From positions 207,214-271,213 of the forward strand of contig NZ_VUMO01000002.1 of assembly GCF_009696145.1 (NCBI RefSeq): a stretch of DNA of 64,000 nucleotides, read 5' to 3'. Below are positions 42,586 through 50,242 of the stretch, in pieces. Position numbers and translations under genes: made by a program. The number at the start of each line of letters is the position of its first letter. Positions within the stretch are counted from its first letter, which is position 1. The stretch comes from Pseudoramibacter porci. Lineage in GTDB: Bacteria; Bacillota; Clostridia; Eubacteriales; Eubacteriaceae. A model generated the notes under the pieces. That model searched no databases and was not told where the DNA came from. It saw only the letters and a program-made list of their open reading frames with translations.

Positions 42586-42977
42586 TCCTCAAAACGCCGG
42601 CCGCATTTGGGGCAATAGTCAAAATTTTCATCTGTTTCGTAGCCGCAGAAACGGCAGCGATGCCGCGGCGCACGACGAAAATGGTCCTCGACGGCTGGGC
42701 CAATCGGCCCGTCTAAATCTTCAGGACGGATCGCAGCCGCCTCACCCCGGGCAATGCGCCGGCCGATTTCCGCATCGAGGGCGTAAACCGCCCCGCAGCA
42801 GCGCATTCTGACAAAATACTGTCTGTGCCATTTGAAGCACGGAATGAAAAACAAAAGCAGCTGGGTGTAAGTCATAAACACTTCGTAAGCGGTGAATTGC
42901 CCGCATCTCGGGCAGACACCTGTCTGGTGGTCAGGCAGTGCCTTCTGCCCATTTGTAACGCCGATCATCAAAAACAT
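42582..42977 (-). CDS. Zinc-ribbon domain protein
   Basis: 131 aa. Cysteine pairs in GVCPRCGQFTAYEV and MRCCGAVYAL, a hydrophobic stretch FMTYTQLLLFFIPCFKW and a C-terminal zinc ribbon CRFCGYETDENFDYCPKCGRRF. Similar small proteins with zinc_ribbon_15-like domains are widespread in Clostridia with unknown function. ATG at 42977 has AAAGGGGGAAAGC upstream. Convergent with the polymerase operon. Confidence 0.8.
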   Translation of the reverse strand: MFLMIGVTNGQKALPDHQTGVCPRCGQFTAYEVFMTYTQLLLFFIPCFKWHRQYFVRMRCCGAVYALDAEIGRRIARGEAAAIRPEDLDGPIGPAVEDHFRRAPRHRCRFCGYETDENFDYCPKCGRRFED

Positions 42978-43043
42978 AAGCTTTCCCCCTTTTTTGCGCA
43001 TCTTTATTTTAACAGCAGCGGCTGAACCCGCTGTCGTTTTGTC

Positions 43044-43072
43044 TTGACGAAAACCTGCCCTTTGGCTACAAT
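43044..43072 (+). promoter_or_regulatory. Promoter of gpmA
   Basis: TTGACG (43044-43049), 17-bp spacer, TACAAT (43067-43072). Confidence 0.78.
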
Positions 43073-43133
43073 AACAATAAATGATAGTTTAATCGCTGAA
43101 TTTTATATTTTTTACGAATGAGAGGTAATATCC

Positions 43134-43883
43134 ATGACGATGAAATTGGTTCTTCTGCGCCACGGCCAGAGCGAATACAACAAAGAAAATAAATTCTGCG
43201 GCTGGCACGATGCCGAACTGTCCGATCAGGGCCGCCAGGAAGCAGCCGATGCCGGCAAAGCGCTCAAAGAAGCCGGATTTGATTTTGATGTCTGCTACAC
43301 ATCTTATCTGAAACGCGCCATCCACACGTTGGATCTCGCACTGACAAGCCTGGACCGCTGCTGGCTGCCGGTTTACAAAACCTGGCGCTTGAACGAACGC
43401 CACTACGGCGCACTGCAGGGCCTCAACAAGAGCGACACTGCTGCAAAATACGGCGAAGATCAGGTTAAAATCTGGCGCCGTTCCTTCGCAACGACACCGC
43501 CACTTCTGGAAGAAGACGATCCGAGAAATCCAGCACTTCAGGAACAATACCGCAGTGTTCCGAAAGAAGATCTGCCTCTGGGCGAAAGCTTGAAGCTGAC
43601 CATCGACCGCGTCATGCCTTACTACAACGAAACCATCCTGCCGCAGATGCTCGCCGGCAAACGCGTGCTCATCGCCGCACACGGCAACTCCCTGCGCGCC
43701 CTCGCGATGTCGCTTGAAGGGATGAGCGAAGACGAAATCCTCGGCTTCAACATTCCAACCGGTGTGCCGCTGGTTTACACCCTCGACGACGAAGGCAAGT
43801 TCATTTCTAAGGAATACATCGGCGACCCCGACGTCATCGCCGCGAAGATCAATGCGGTTGCCAATCAGGGCAAAGCCAAATAA
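43134..43883 (+). CDS. gpmA: 2,3-bisphosphoglycerate-dependent phosphoglycerate mutase
   Basis: 249 aa, glycolytic interconversion of 3- and 2-phosphoglycerate. The active His is in [20 protein letters not shown], and the family-specific [21 protein letters not shown] and [12 protein letters not shown] are all present, separating it from general histidine phosphatases. AGAGG lies 8 nt before the ATG. It has its own promoter and terminator. Confidence 0.96.
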   Translation: MTMKLVLLRHGQSEYNKENKFCGWHDAELSDQGRQEAADAGKALKEAGFDFDVCYTSYLKRAIHTLDLALTSLDRCWLPVYKTWRLNERHYGALQGLNKSDTAAKYGEDQVKIWRRSFATTPPLLEEDDPRNPALQEQYRSVPKEDLPLGESLKLTIDRVMPYYNETILPQMLAGKRVLIAAHGNSLRALAMSLEGMSEDEILGFNIPTGVPLVYTLDDEGKFISKEYIGDPDVIAAKINAVANQGKAK

Positions 43884-43900
43884 TCATTCCGATTAAAAGT

Positions 43901-43937
43901 AATACGAAGATCCAAATGGATCTTCGTATTTTTTTAC
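43901..43937. terminator. Bidirectional terminator between gpmA and the NhaC antiporter
   Basis: AATACGAAGATCC/GGATCTTCGTATT with an AAAT loop followed by TTTTTTT. Confidence 0.93.
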
Positions 43938-45286
43938 GCCTGTTTTTTCTTATGGGGCTTGCTGCTTTTTTTACCGAACGCTATTGACAAGACGACGCTA
44001 ATTAACAGAAAGAACGGATAGAACAGATTGGGGATGATCTCAACACTGGAGATGCCCGAGAGACCTGCCGCAATGAGCAGCTGCGCCCCGTAAGGAATGA
44101 TGCCCTGGAAAATGCACGAGCACGTGTCGAGGAGCGATGCCGTTACGCGCGGGTCGACGCCATACTCTTCTGAGATGTTCTTCGCGATCGGCGCAGCCAC
44201 AACAATGGCCACCGTGTTGTTGGCCGTCGCAATGTCCATCAGCCCGGTCAAGAGCGCGATGCCGAACATGCCGCCCCGCGGGCCGTTGAAATGTTTGCGG
44301 ATCCACTGAAGGATCGCCTCGAATCCGCCGTATTCCTGCATCAGCGCCGCGATCGACGCGACGAGTACCGTGACAATCATCGTCTCAAACATGCCGCTTG
44401 TGCCGTCGCCCATCGCCGAGAAAGCTTTCACGTAAGTCAAAGTGCCGCAGCCCGCGCCGAAAATGAGAAACAAAACGATCCCTGCGCCGAGCACGATGAA
44501 CACGTTAACGCCGAGGAGCGCCGCGGCCAGCACCGCAAAATACGGCAGGGCCAGCCCGACGCGGAAAGGATAATGGCTGAGATGGCTCGGCGCGCCGTGG
44601 AAAGTCAAAAGCGCCGTGACAATCAGCGTCGCAATGGCCGCCGGCAGCGCAATTTTGAAATTCACTTTAAATTTATCCTTCATCTCGACGCCCTGGGTTT
44701 GGGTCGCCGCAATGGTCGTGTCCGAAATAAAGGAAAGGTTGTCGCCGAACATCGCGCCGCCGACCACAGCGCCGACACAAACTGGCAGATTCAACCCGGC
44801 CGTATACGCCACCGACGCTGCAATGGGGACCAGCACTGTAATCGTCCCGACGCTCGTCCCCATGGCCATCGAAATCAAACAGGCAATGATGAAAAGCCCG
44901 GGCACAGCGAAACGCGCCGGCACGATATTGAGCAGCATGTTCGCCGTGGACGTCACGCCGCCAGCCGCCTGCGCGACGCCGCTGAAGGCGCCGGCCAGCA
45001 GAAAAATGAACAGCATGATCGTAATGTTATCGTCGCCAATGCCCTGAGCACAGACGTGAATCTTGTCGCTGAAAGACAGCTTCGGATTCTGAATGAACGC
45101 GACAATCAGGGCGATGCCAAAGGCCACGACAACCGACATGATGTAAAAGCCCATTTTCCCCTTAATCGGATGGATGTATTCAAAATAAATGCCGCTGCCC
45201 AAATACAGCACCAGAAAAACGAGAATCGGCAACAGTGCCACGCCGTTGGCTTTCGGCTTTTCCAATTCATTCTCTTTTAAACTCAT
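43934..45286 (-). CDS. NhaC-family Na+/H+ antiporter
   Basis: 450 aa, about eleven membrane helices. AMGTSVGTITVLVPIA and GAMFGDNLSFISDTTIAATQ are diagnostic of the NhaC family. It exchanges Na+ for H+ or, in some members, organic acids or amino acids. Basic tail KKSSKPHKKKQA in the cytoplasm. Its ATG at 45286 overlaps the apbE stop by 4 bp (ATGA), so it is translationally coupled to a periplasm-facing flavin transferase, which is unusual. Confidence 0.92.
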   Translation of the reverse strand: MSLKENELEKPKANGVALLPILVFLVLYLGSGIYFEYIHPIKGKMGFYIMSVVVAFGIALIVAFIQNPKLSFSDKIHVCAQGIGDDNITIMLFIFLLAGAFSGVAQAAGGVTSTANMLLNIVPARFAVPGLFIIACLISMAMGTSVGTITVLVPIAASVAYTAGLNLPVCVGAVVGGAMFGDNLSFISDTTIAATQTQGVEMKDKFKVNFKIALPAAIATLIVTALLTFHGAPSHLSHYPFRVGLALPYFAVLAAALLGVNVFIVLGAGIVLFLIFGAGCGTLTYVKAFSAMGDGTSGMFETMIVTVLVASIAALMQEYGGFEAILQWIRKHFNGPRGGMFGIALLTGLMDIATANNTVAIVVAAPIAKNISEEYGVDPRVTASLLDTCSCIFQGIIPYGAQLLIAAGLSGISSVEIIPNLFYPFFLLISVVLSIAFGKKSSKPHKKKQA

Positions 45287-46371
45287 GATTTCCCCCTCGT
45301 GATCATTTTCATCTTGTATCGGGTGGACTCGACCTGCCCCTTCAGGCCTGAAGTCACCCACATGGTCTTGTCATCGTCTAACAGAATCATCTCAAAATCC
45401 TTTGCGTGATTTTTCCAATAGGCGATGGCCTTATCTTTGCCTAAAACGAACATCGCTGTGGACAAGGCATCTGCCGTCGTGCCGTCCTTACAGACAATGG
45501 TGACCGATTGAATTCCACTCTTTGCCGGGTAACCGGTCTTCGGATCGAGAATGTGGTGATATCGTTTCCCGTCCTTGCCGGTAATGTAGCGTTCGTACCC
45601 GCCGGAAGTCACCACCGCGCGGCCCTCCGTCAGCGTCAGCACCCCCATGGTCCGGCTGGTTTTCTTCGGATCGGTCAGGCCGATGGTCCAGGGCGAGCCA
45701 TCCGGCTTTTTCCCGAAGACCTGAACGTTGCCGCCGAGTTCAATATTGCCAGCTGTCACCCCGTCTTTTTTCATGATGTCGACAATGCGCTGAGAGGTGT
45801 AGCCCTTTGCGATGCCTCCGAAATCGATCTGTGTGCCCGCCGGCAAGACCAATCGCTTCGTTCCCTCGTCGTAGCTGATCTTGTCTGCGCCGACCCTTTC
45901 GAGGGTCTGCGCGATGGCCGACGCCGTCGGAATATTCCGCGGCTTGTTCTGATCGAGCTCATCGGACTCGTTGTACACCTTGGTGAATCCCCACAAATCC
46001 ATCAGCGGGTAAACCGTGATGTCAAAGGCGCCCCCTGTGGATCGATACACCGCGCGCGATTTCTTTAATAATGTATCGAGATCTGCGCTGACAGTCCCGC
46101 CACCGGACCCATTGAGTCGGCTGACTTCACTGGTATCGGAGCCGACCGAAAGCAGCTGATCCAATCTGTTAATTTCCTTCTCGCCGTCATCGAGCCCCTT
46201 TTCGGCGTTTTTGCCGTAAGCCTTTAAATTCATCACCGTCGTCATCGCAATGACTTGACGGCTCACCGGCTCATTCGACGTGCCAAAGGCCGCGCTGCAG
46301 CCCGTCGCTATTAAAAGGGCCGACACCAAGGCCGCGGCCAAGGCTGATCGCCTGTGTCCTCTGTTTCTCAT
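45283..46371 (-). CDS. apbE: FAD:protein FMN transferase, lipoprotein
   Basis: 362 aa. A signal peptide with lipobox (LLIATGCSAAFG, Cys25) anchors it outside the membrane. ApbE motifs: AMTTVMNLKAYG, TGGAFDITVYPLMDLWGF, DFGGIAKGYTSQRIVD, GGNVQVFGKKPDGSPW, YHHILDPKTGYPA with the catalytic Asp/His region, and TTADALSTAMFVLG. It covalently attaches FMN to Thr of flavoproteins such as RnfG/RnfD, none of which is encoded here. It overlaps the NhaC gene. Confidence 0.94.
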   Translation of the reverse strand: MRNRGHRRSALAAALVSALLIATGCSAAFGTSNEPVSRQVIAMTTVMNLKAYGKNAEKGLDDGEKEINRLDQLLSVGSDTSEVSRLNGSGGGTVSADLDTLLKKSRAVYRSTGGAFDITVYPLMDLWGFTKVYNESDELDQNKPRNIPTASAIAQTLERVGADKISYDEGTKRLVLPAGTQIDFGGIAKGYTSQRIVDIMKKDGVTAGNIELGGNVQVFGKKPDGSPWTIGLTDPKKTSRTMGVLTLTEGRAVVTSGGYERYITGKDGKRYHHILDPKTGYPAKSGIQSVTIVCKDGTTADALSTAMFVLGKDKAIAYWKNHAKDFEMILLDDDKTMWVTSGLKGQVESTRYKMKMITRGKS

Positions 46372-46410
46372 CGTTCTTTCCGTTTTGCTTGATTTTGATT
46401 TTGACCTTAA

Positions 46411-46457
46411 AAAAGCTTCCGGCTTTCATCGCGCTGGGCGTACAAAAACCAGAAGCA
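46411..46457 (-). terminator. Terminator of the Cna-B/DUF1810 unit
   Basis: Minus strand GCTTCTGG/CCGGAAGC (one G-U) with a 26-nt loop, followed by TTTTTTAAGG. Confidence 0.65.
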
Positions 46458-46479
46458 GCAAATTCCGTTGTCTACCGAA

Positions 46480-46971
46480 TTATTCTTTTTCTTTCGCTTC
46501 CCTGTCTTCCTCCGCCTCTTGTTTGGCCTCGAGCTCAGGGTCCTCATCTTGCTTAATGCCTAAAATATCAATGGTCTGCTGATCCATTTCGCCGCCATAA
46601 TAATGATCGAGCACTTGTTTGAATACATCAATGCTCGGGTCGGTCAAATGGAACAATGTCATCGATGAGCGCAGCTTCAAATCGTCAGGAAAGCCCATCA
46701 CTTCTCTGGCATCGTGGGTGTCGAGTTTCAGCAGCGCTTCTGAAATTTCAATCAGATGCGCGCGCAGCACCGGCTGAGCCAGATAGGCCTTTGCCTCCGC
46801 CATATCGGCAATGGCGTAAAATTGGGATTTTGCGCTGAAGCCAAGGCCCGCAATCTGCGGAAAGATGTACCACATCCAATGGCTTTGCTTGCGCCCCGCC
46901 TGGATTTCTCTCAGTGCAGTTGGATAATCCCGTTCCTGTGCCGTTAAAAAACGATTCATCGACAATGCCAT
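46480..46971 (-). CDS. DUF1810 domain-containing protein
   Basis: 163 aa. The DUF1810 signature (RDYPTALREIQAGRKQSHWM then WYIFPQIAGLG) is clear, and SSMTLFHLTDPSIDVFKQVL follows. The end is a strongly acidic/Lys coiled tail (ELEAKQEAEEDREAKEKE). Function unknown; the ATG at 46971 sits 9 nt after AAGGGGTG. It follows the Cna-B protein gene by 16 bp and is probably co-transcribed. Confidence 0.88.
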   Translation of the reverse strand: MALSMNRFLTAQERDYPTALREIQAGRKQSHWMWYIFPQIAGLGFSAKSQFYAIADMAEAKAYLAQPVLRAHLIEISEALLKLDTHDAREVMGFPDDLKLRSSMTLFHLTDPSIDVFKQVLDHYYGGEMDQQTIDILGIKQDEDPELEAKQEAEEDREAKEKE

Positions 46972-46987
46972 GTTGTTCACCCCTTAT

Positions 46988-48409
46988 TTAAAACAAAGAT
47001 TTCAGCCAGGACCATATAGTTTGAATCGGGTGGCGCACCATCGCCTTCAGAAACGTGATGCTTTGCTGCTGGCGTTTGGCTTCCGCCGCCATCATCTGGT
47101 CCTGCGCTTCCGTTTTTAATCGGTTGGAAATTTTCGTCCCGTCAATTTTTGTGGTGTAGCCCTTCAATTTGTTTTCGGTGACGGTGTATTGGATCTTTTG
47201 ACCTTTTTCGTACTCGTCGACCCCTTCGAACATCGTCTTCCACTGCCCCGACGCATTGGCAATCACGATTTGACTGTCCACCGGTTCGCCGTTTTTAAGC
47301 AAGGTCACGACAACAGCGGTCGGGCGGTCATCGTAACGGTTGTTGTGATCCGTCCAAGTGACCCGCACCGGGATGTCTACTGTTTCCGGCGTGTGCTTGT
47401 GAATCAGCAGGAAGCCGCCGTTCATACTGCCCATCTGCGACAGCTCGTAATCGGTGACGCGTGATTCCTTCACTGTGTAGCGGATCGCCTTGCCGTCTGC
47501 GTCGTATTTTCGCGCGTTGAAAGCTGTGGCCCAACCTGCATCAGCTGAAACAGTCGCTTCATCAACCGGAGCCTCACTGCCTTCCGCGTAAAGGGTTAGC
47601 TTGATTGTTTTGGGGCGGACGCCGTCCTGATCGTCGTTGTCGTCCCAAATCTGGTTCACCTTAATCTCAACTTTTTCCGGTTCAGACGTGATCTTGAGGG
47701 TCTGCGCTTCCCCTGATGTGATCGTCACATCCGCCGCTTCGGATTTTTCATAACCCGCAGCCGCCGTCTGGGTTTCGACCGTGTAATCGCCGGCCTTGAG
47801 GCGATTCGCTTCGGCCTTGCCGCTGCTGTCGGTTTTTACTGTCGCCGCAACTGAACCATCGTTTTTGTTTTTAATGACGAGCTGTGCGCCGGAAACGCCG
47901 AGGCTGTCGTCGTCAGAGGCGGCGTCTTGAATCGACAGCGTCCCGTAAGCCGTCCCCGAAAGGGTGCCTTCTGTCGACGGATCACCGCCCTGGGCGTTTT
48001 TAAAAGTCAAGCTTCCTGATAAATCGTAATGGGACGCCGCGTAATCCGTCAAGGTAACGGTGACGGTTTTCCCCTCGACCTTGACGGAAGCCGACGGTGT
48101 TTTGTCGTCGGAAGATGGCGTCAGATTCAAACGATCCTGATTCTTAATCGTCAGTCCGTCCGGCAGCGTGATCGTAAAATAGTCGCCTGCCTTCGCGGTA
48201 TCCGAATTGACTTTGAAAATCACTTTATAGTCTGAGCTGCCGTCTTTTTTCTGTTCGACCGCCACAGCATGGGTTAAATCTTGATTCGACTGGTTATCCG
48301 GCTCGGCGTACACGCGCATCAGGCAGAACAAGCTGACGAGCATGACCGTCATCAGGGCGACCACAACCGTGATCAGCCATTTCGTTTGGATACTCCGTTT
48401 TGTTTTCAT
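46988..48409 (-). CDS. Secreted Cna-B domain surface protein without a sortase signal
   Basis: 473 aa from the ATG at 48409. A signal peptide (WLITVVVALMTVMLVSLFCL then MRVYA) is followed by a beta-rich adhesin-like region (about 30-160), a SpaA/prealbumin-like domain (about 165-245) and two Cna-B repeats (about 250-335 and 345-430). There is no LPxTG motif; the C-terminus is a short amphipathic stretch (HPIQTIWSWLKSLF). In both Cna-B repeats the Lys normally before the conserved Trp seems replaced (VNQIWDD, VRVTWTD), so isopeptide bonds are doubtful. An ATG at 48430 is an alternative start. Confidence 0.82.
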   Translation of the reverse strand: MKTKRSIQTKWLITVVVALMTVMLVSLFCLMRVYAEPDNQSNQDLTHAVAVEQKKDGSSDYKVIFKVNSDTAKAGDYFTITLPDGLTIKNQDRLNLTPSSDDKTPSASVKVEGKTVTVTLTDYAASHYDLSGSLTFKNAQGGDPSTEGTLSGTAYGTLSIQDAASDDDSLGVSGAQLVIKNKNDGSVAATVKTDSSGKAEANRLKAGDYTVETQTAAAGYEKSEAADVTITSGEAQTLKITSEPEKVEIKVNQIWDDNDDQDGVRPKTIKLTLYAEGSEAPVDEATVSADAGWATAFNARKYDADGKAIRYTVKESRVTDYELSQMGSMNGGFLLIHKHTPETVDIPVRVTWTDHNNRYDDRPTAVVVTLLKNGEPVDSQIVIANASGQWKTMFEGVDEYEKGQKIQYTVTENKLKGYTTKIDGTKISNRLKTEAQDQMMAAEAKRQQQSITFLKAMVRHPIQTIWSWLKSLF

Positions 48410-48515
48410 AATCTCTCTTTCTGAATACATCTGTTATCAATCTATAAAGATACAGTTTTATTATATATAAAAAGAGAGCATTGCTCAAGTGCTGGCCGAG
48501 ATTCCTTCATAAATC

Positions 48516-49091
48516 TTAATGAATTTCGATCGTTTTGACACAATCTGGGTGTTGAATTTTAGCTTTGACCTTATCGCTGACTTCCTGTCCTTCCAACAGT
48601 GCCACAAGTTTTAAACCCAGATCAACACAATAGCCGAGACCTATTCCCGTGACGATGCGTCGGTCGACGACAACACCCTCTCCAGTGCAGTCCGCGCCTT
48701 TGAGCTGGTCTTCAAATCCTGGATAGCAGGTGACATGATAGCCTTTTAGAATCCCAAGCTTTCCCAAGACTGAAGGTCCGGCGCACACCGCACCGAGAAT
48801 CGTCTTTTCGCGATCTGCGGATTTAAGCAGCTTGCGCAGCCCTTTGTGGGCATAAAGATTTTGAACGCCCAGCCCGCCACCTGGTAGAAATAATAGACCG
48901 GCGTCTGAGAAATCGACCTTTTTAAATTTTTTATCTGCCTTAATGCTCACCCCGTGGGAAGAGCGAACGGTCTTCTCCTTCATGACGGAGACCGTCGTGA
49001 CATCGACACCGCCCCGGCGCAGCAGGTCGACAATGGTTAAGCATTCCGTTTCTTCCATACCGTCGGCCATAAAAACATAAGCGTGATGCAT
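48516..49091 (-). CDS. DJ-1/PfpI family protein
   Basis: 191 aa. The nucleophile-elbow region GAVCAGPSVLGKLGI (Cys near 102) and FLPGGGLGVQNLYAHKGL define the DJ-1/ThiJ/YajL family; members act as glyoxalases or protein repair/chaperone-like factors, often under oxidative or carbonyl stress. Start YVFMADGMEETECLTIVDLL is the typical N-terminus. Stand-alone and divergent from ferritin, another stress gene. Confidence 0.92.
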   Translation of the reverse strand: MHHAYVFMADGMEETECLTIVDLLRRGGVDVTTVSVMKEKTVRSSHGVSIKADKKFKKVDFSDAGLLFLPGGGLGVQNLYAHKGLRKLLKSADREKTILGAVCAGPSVLGKLGILKGYHVTCYPGFEDQLKGADCTGEGVVVDRRIVTGIGLGYCVDLGLKLVALLEGQEVSDKVKAKIQHPDCVKTIEIH

Positions 49092-49166
49092 CCGTTGACT
49101 CTCCTTTTTCTTTAAAGTTTACATAAATAATGCGTTATCTTTACATTTATATTATACGCCATCTCA

Positions 49167-49195
49167 TTGAAAAATGACAATGCCTTTGATATAAT
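49167..49195 (+). promoter_or_regulatory. Promoter of the ferritin gene
   Basis: TTGAAA (49167-49172), 17-bp spacer, TATAAT (49190-49195). Confidence 0.78.
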
Positions 49196-49231
49196 ACCTT
49201 ATAAATTTAAGACGTTAAGGGGGCCTTGATT

Positions 49232-49717
49232 TTGGACAAAAAAGTCTATACGATGTTAAACGATCAGATTACAAAAGAATACTATTCGGCTTATTTGTAT
49301 CTCCAAATCGCCGCTTATTTCGACGAACACGGTTTGGATGGCTATGCAGGCTGGTATGAAAAACAGGCACAGGAAGAAGAAGAACACGCGATGAAGTTCT
49401 ACCGCTATCTCCACGAAAACGGACAGGCTGTCAAGCTCGGACAGATCGATGCCCCGGACGTGACCTTTAGCGATTTTCTCGAACCAGTCAAAGCTGCTCT
49501 GGGCCACGAACAATACATCACCGGCTGCATCAACGACATCATGGCAGCCGCCCAGAATGTCCACGACTACCGGACCGTTGAATTCCTTCAGTGGTTCGTC
49601 CACGAACAGGGCGAAGAAGAAGTCAACGCCAACCGCATGGTTCAACTGATGGAAACCTTCGGCGGCAAAAAAATCGGCTTGTTCTTCTTGAACGAAAAAG
49701 TCAAAGAACGTCAGTAA
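49232..49717 (+). CDS. ftnA: Ferritin
   Basis: 161 aa non-haem ferritin storing iron as ferric mineral in a 24-mer. Diiron ligands: KEYYSAYLYLQIAAYFDEHG, EKQAQEEEEHAMKFYRYL and FVHEQGEEEVNANRMVQLM. The start is taken as the TTG at 49232, with AAGGGGG 8 nt upstream; the product then begins MDKKVYTMLNDQITKEYY as typical ferritins do. No terminator is seen between it and the IS relic 14 bp downstream, which may have displaced it. Confidence 0.93.
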   Translation: MDKKVYTMLNDQITKEYYSAYLYLQIAAYFDEHGLDGYAGWYEKQAQEEEEHAMKFYRYLHENGQAVKLGQIDAPDVTFSDFLEPVKAALGHEQYITGCINDIMAAAQNVHDYRTVEFLQWFVHEQGEEEVNANRMVQLMETFGGKKIGLFFLNEKVKERQ

Positions 49718-49783
49718 ACTTACAACAAAAAAGGCTTAAGAGAAAATGATACGTACGCCAAATCCTGGACACACGTATAAAAA

Positions 49784-50017
49784 TTAATTACTCAAACACA
49801 TGGATGTTTGCCTATACTTTACAGGCGGCATCCATTTTGTTTTTTTCTGAATCCGTTCGTTATTGTAATAATCGATGTAATCTCTCACAGCAGCAGAGAA
49901 AGCTTCAAACGAATCGTAGCACTTCTCATAGCCATAGAACATTCCGGTTTTCATTCTGATCTGATCAAGATTTGGATGTTTCGACAAGTCATAAGATATG
50001 ATTTCATTGGTGTTCAT
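49784..50017 (-). pseudogene. IS3-type transposase orfB remnant
   Basis: 77 residues. EIISYDLSKHPNLDQI belongs to the front of the DDE integrase core, and DSFEAFSAAVRDYIDYYNNE, continuing RIQKKTKW-MPPVKYR, to its very C-terminus; the catalytic Asp/Glu block between them is missing, so an internal deletion has fused the two. Not a functional transposase. Confidence 0.82.
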
Positions 50018-50170
50018 GTTTCGCCTTCATATATTTATTTTCCGCTCTTAATTTGATTAATTCTTCACGTTCAGATTCATTAAGTTCTGGTGGTTTCTTT
50101 GTTTTTGCTTTTTTCAATTCTGGGTTCCTTGATTTACAGCCTTTCTTTTGTGCTCGTAGCTGTATCGCAT
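50004..50170 (-). pseudogene. IS3-type orfA remnant (frameshifted/deleted)
   Basis: Starts MRYSYEHKRKAVNQ, the typical IS3 OrfA N-terminus, stops after 18 codons, then resumes in another frame as KPPELNESEREELIKLRAEN with KYMKAKHEHQ, the coiled-coil end of OrfA. The helix-turn-helix is deleted. Confidence 0.75.
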
Positions 50171-50173
50171 TAA

Positions 50174-50208
50174 AATACCCTCCTTACTGGACGTCCAGTA
50201 AAGAGGGT
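50174..50208. repeat. 34-bp near-perfect palindrome at the IS end, covering the orfA RBS
   Basis: TACCCTC-c-TTACTGGAC/GTCCAGTAA-a-GAGGGTA: 16 of 17 pairs match. On the minus strand its 3' arm contains AAGGAGGG, the SD of the orfA remnant, so read-through transcripts would hide the ribosome site in a hairpin. Confidence 0.82.
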
Positions 50209-50242
50209 ACATATCACAATGACCTTAAGCCTAATGATTCGA

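Larger units (their letters stand above)
49732..50232 (-). mobile_element. Internally deleted IS3-family element (MITE-like relic), about 501 bp
   Basis: Imperfect terminal inverted repeats can be aligned without gaps: the left end (from 49732, plus strand) and right end (from 50232, minus strand) share AGGCTTAAG, TGATA-n-GTAC and CTGGAC blocks over about 42 bp. Between them lie remnants of orfA (start and C-terminal part) and orfB (C-terminal part) in minus orientation, with the DDE core removed. No exact target-site duplication was recognised. It cannot move by itself but might be mobilised by a full relative. Confidence 0.8.

Noticed and set aside
44291..45280. Plus-strand open frame of 329 codons opposite the second NhaC gene
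   Set aside because: Arg/His-rich antisense shadow; the minus strand encodes a recognisable antiporter.
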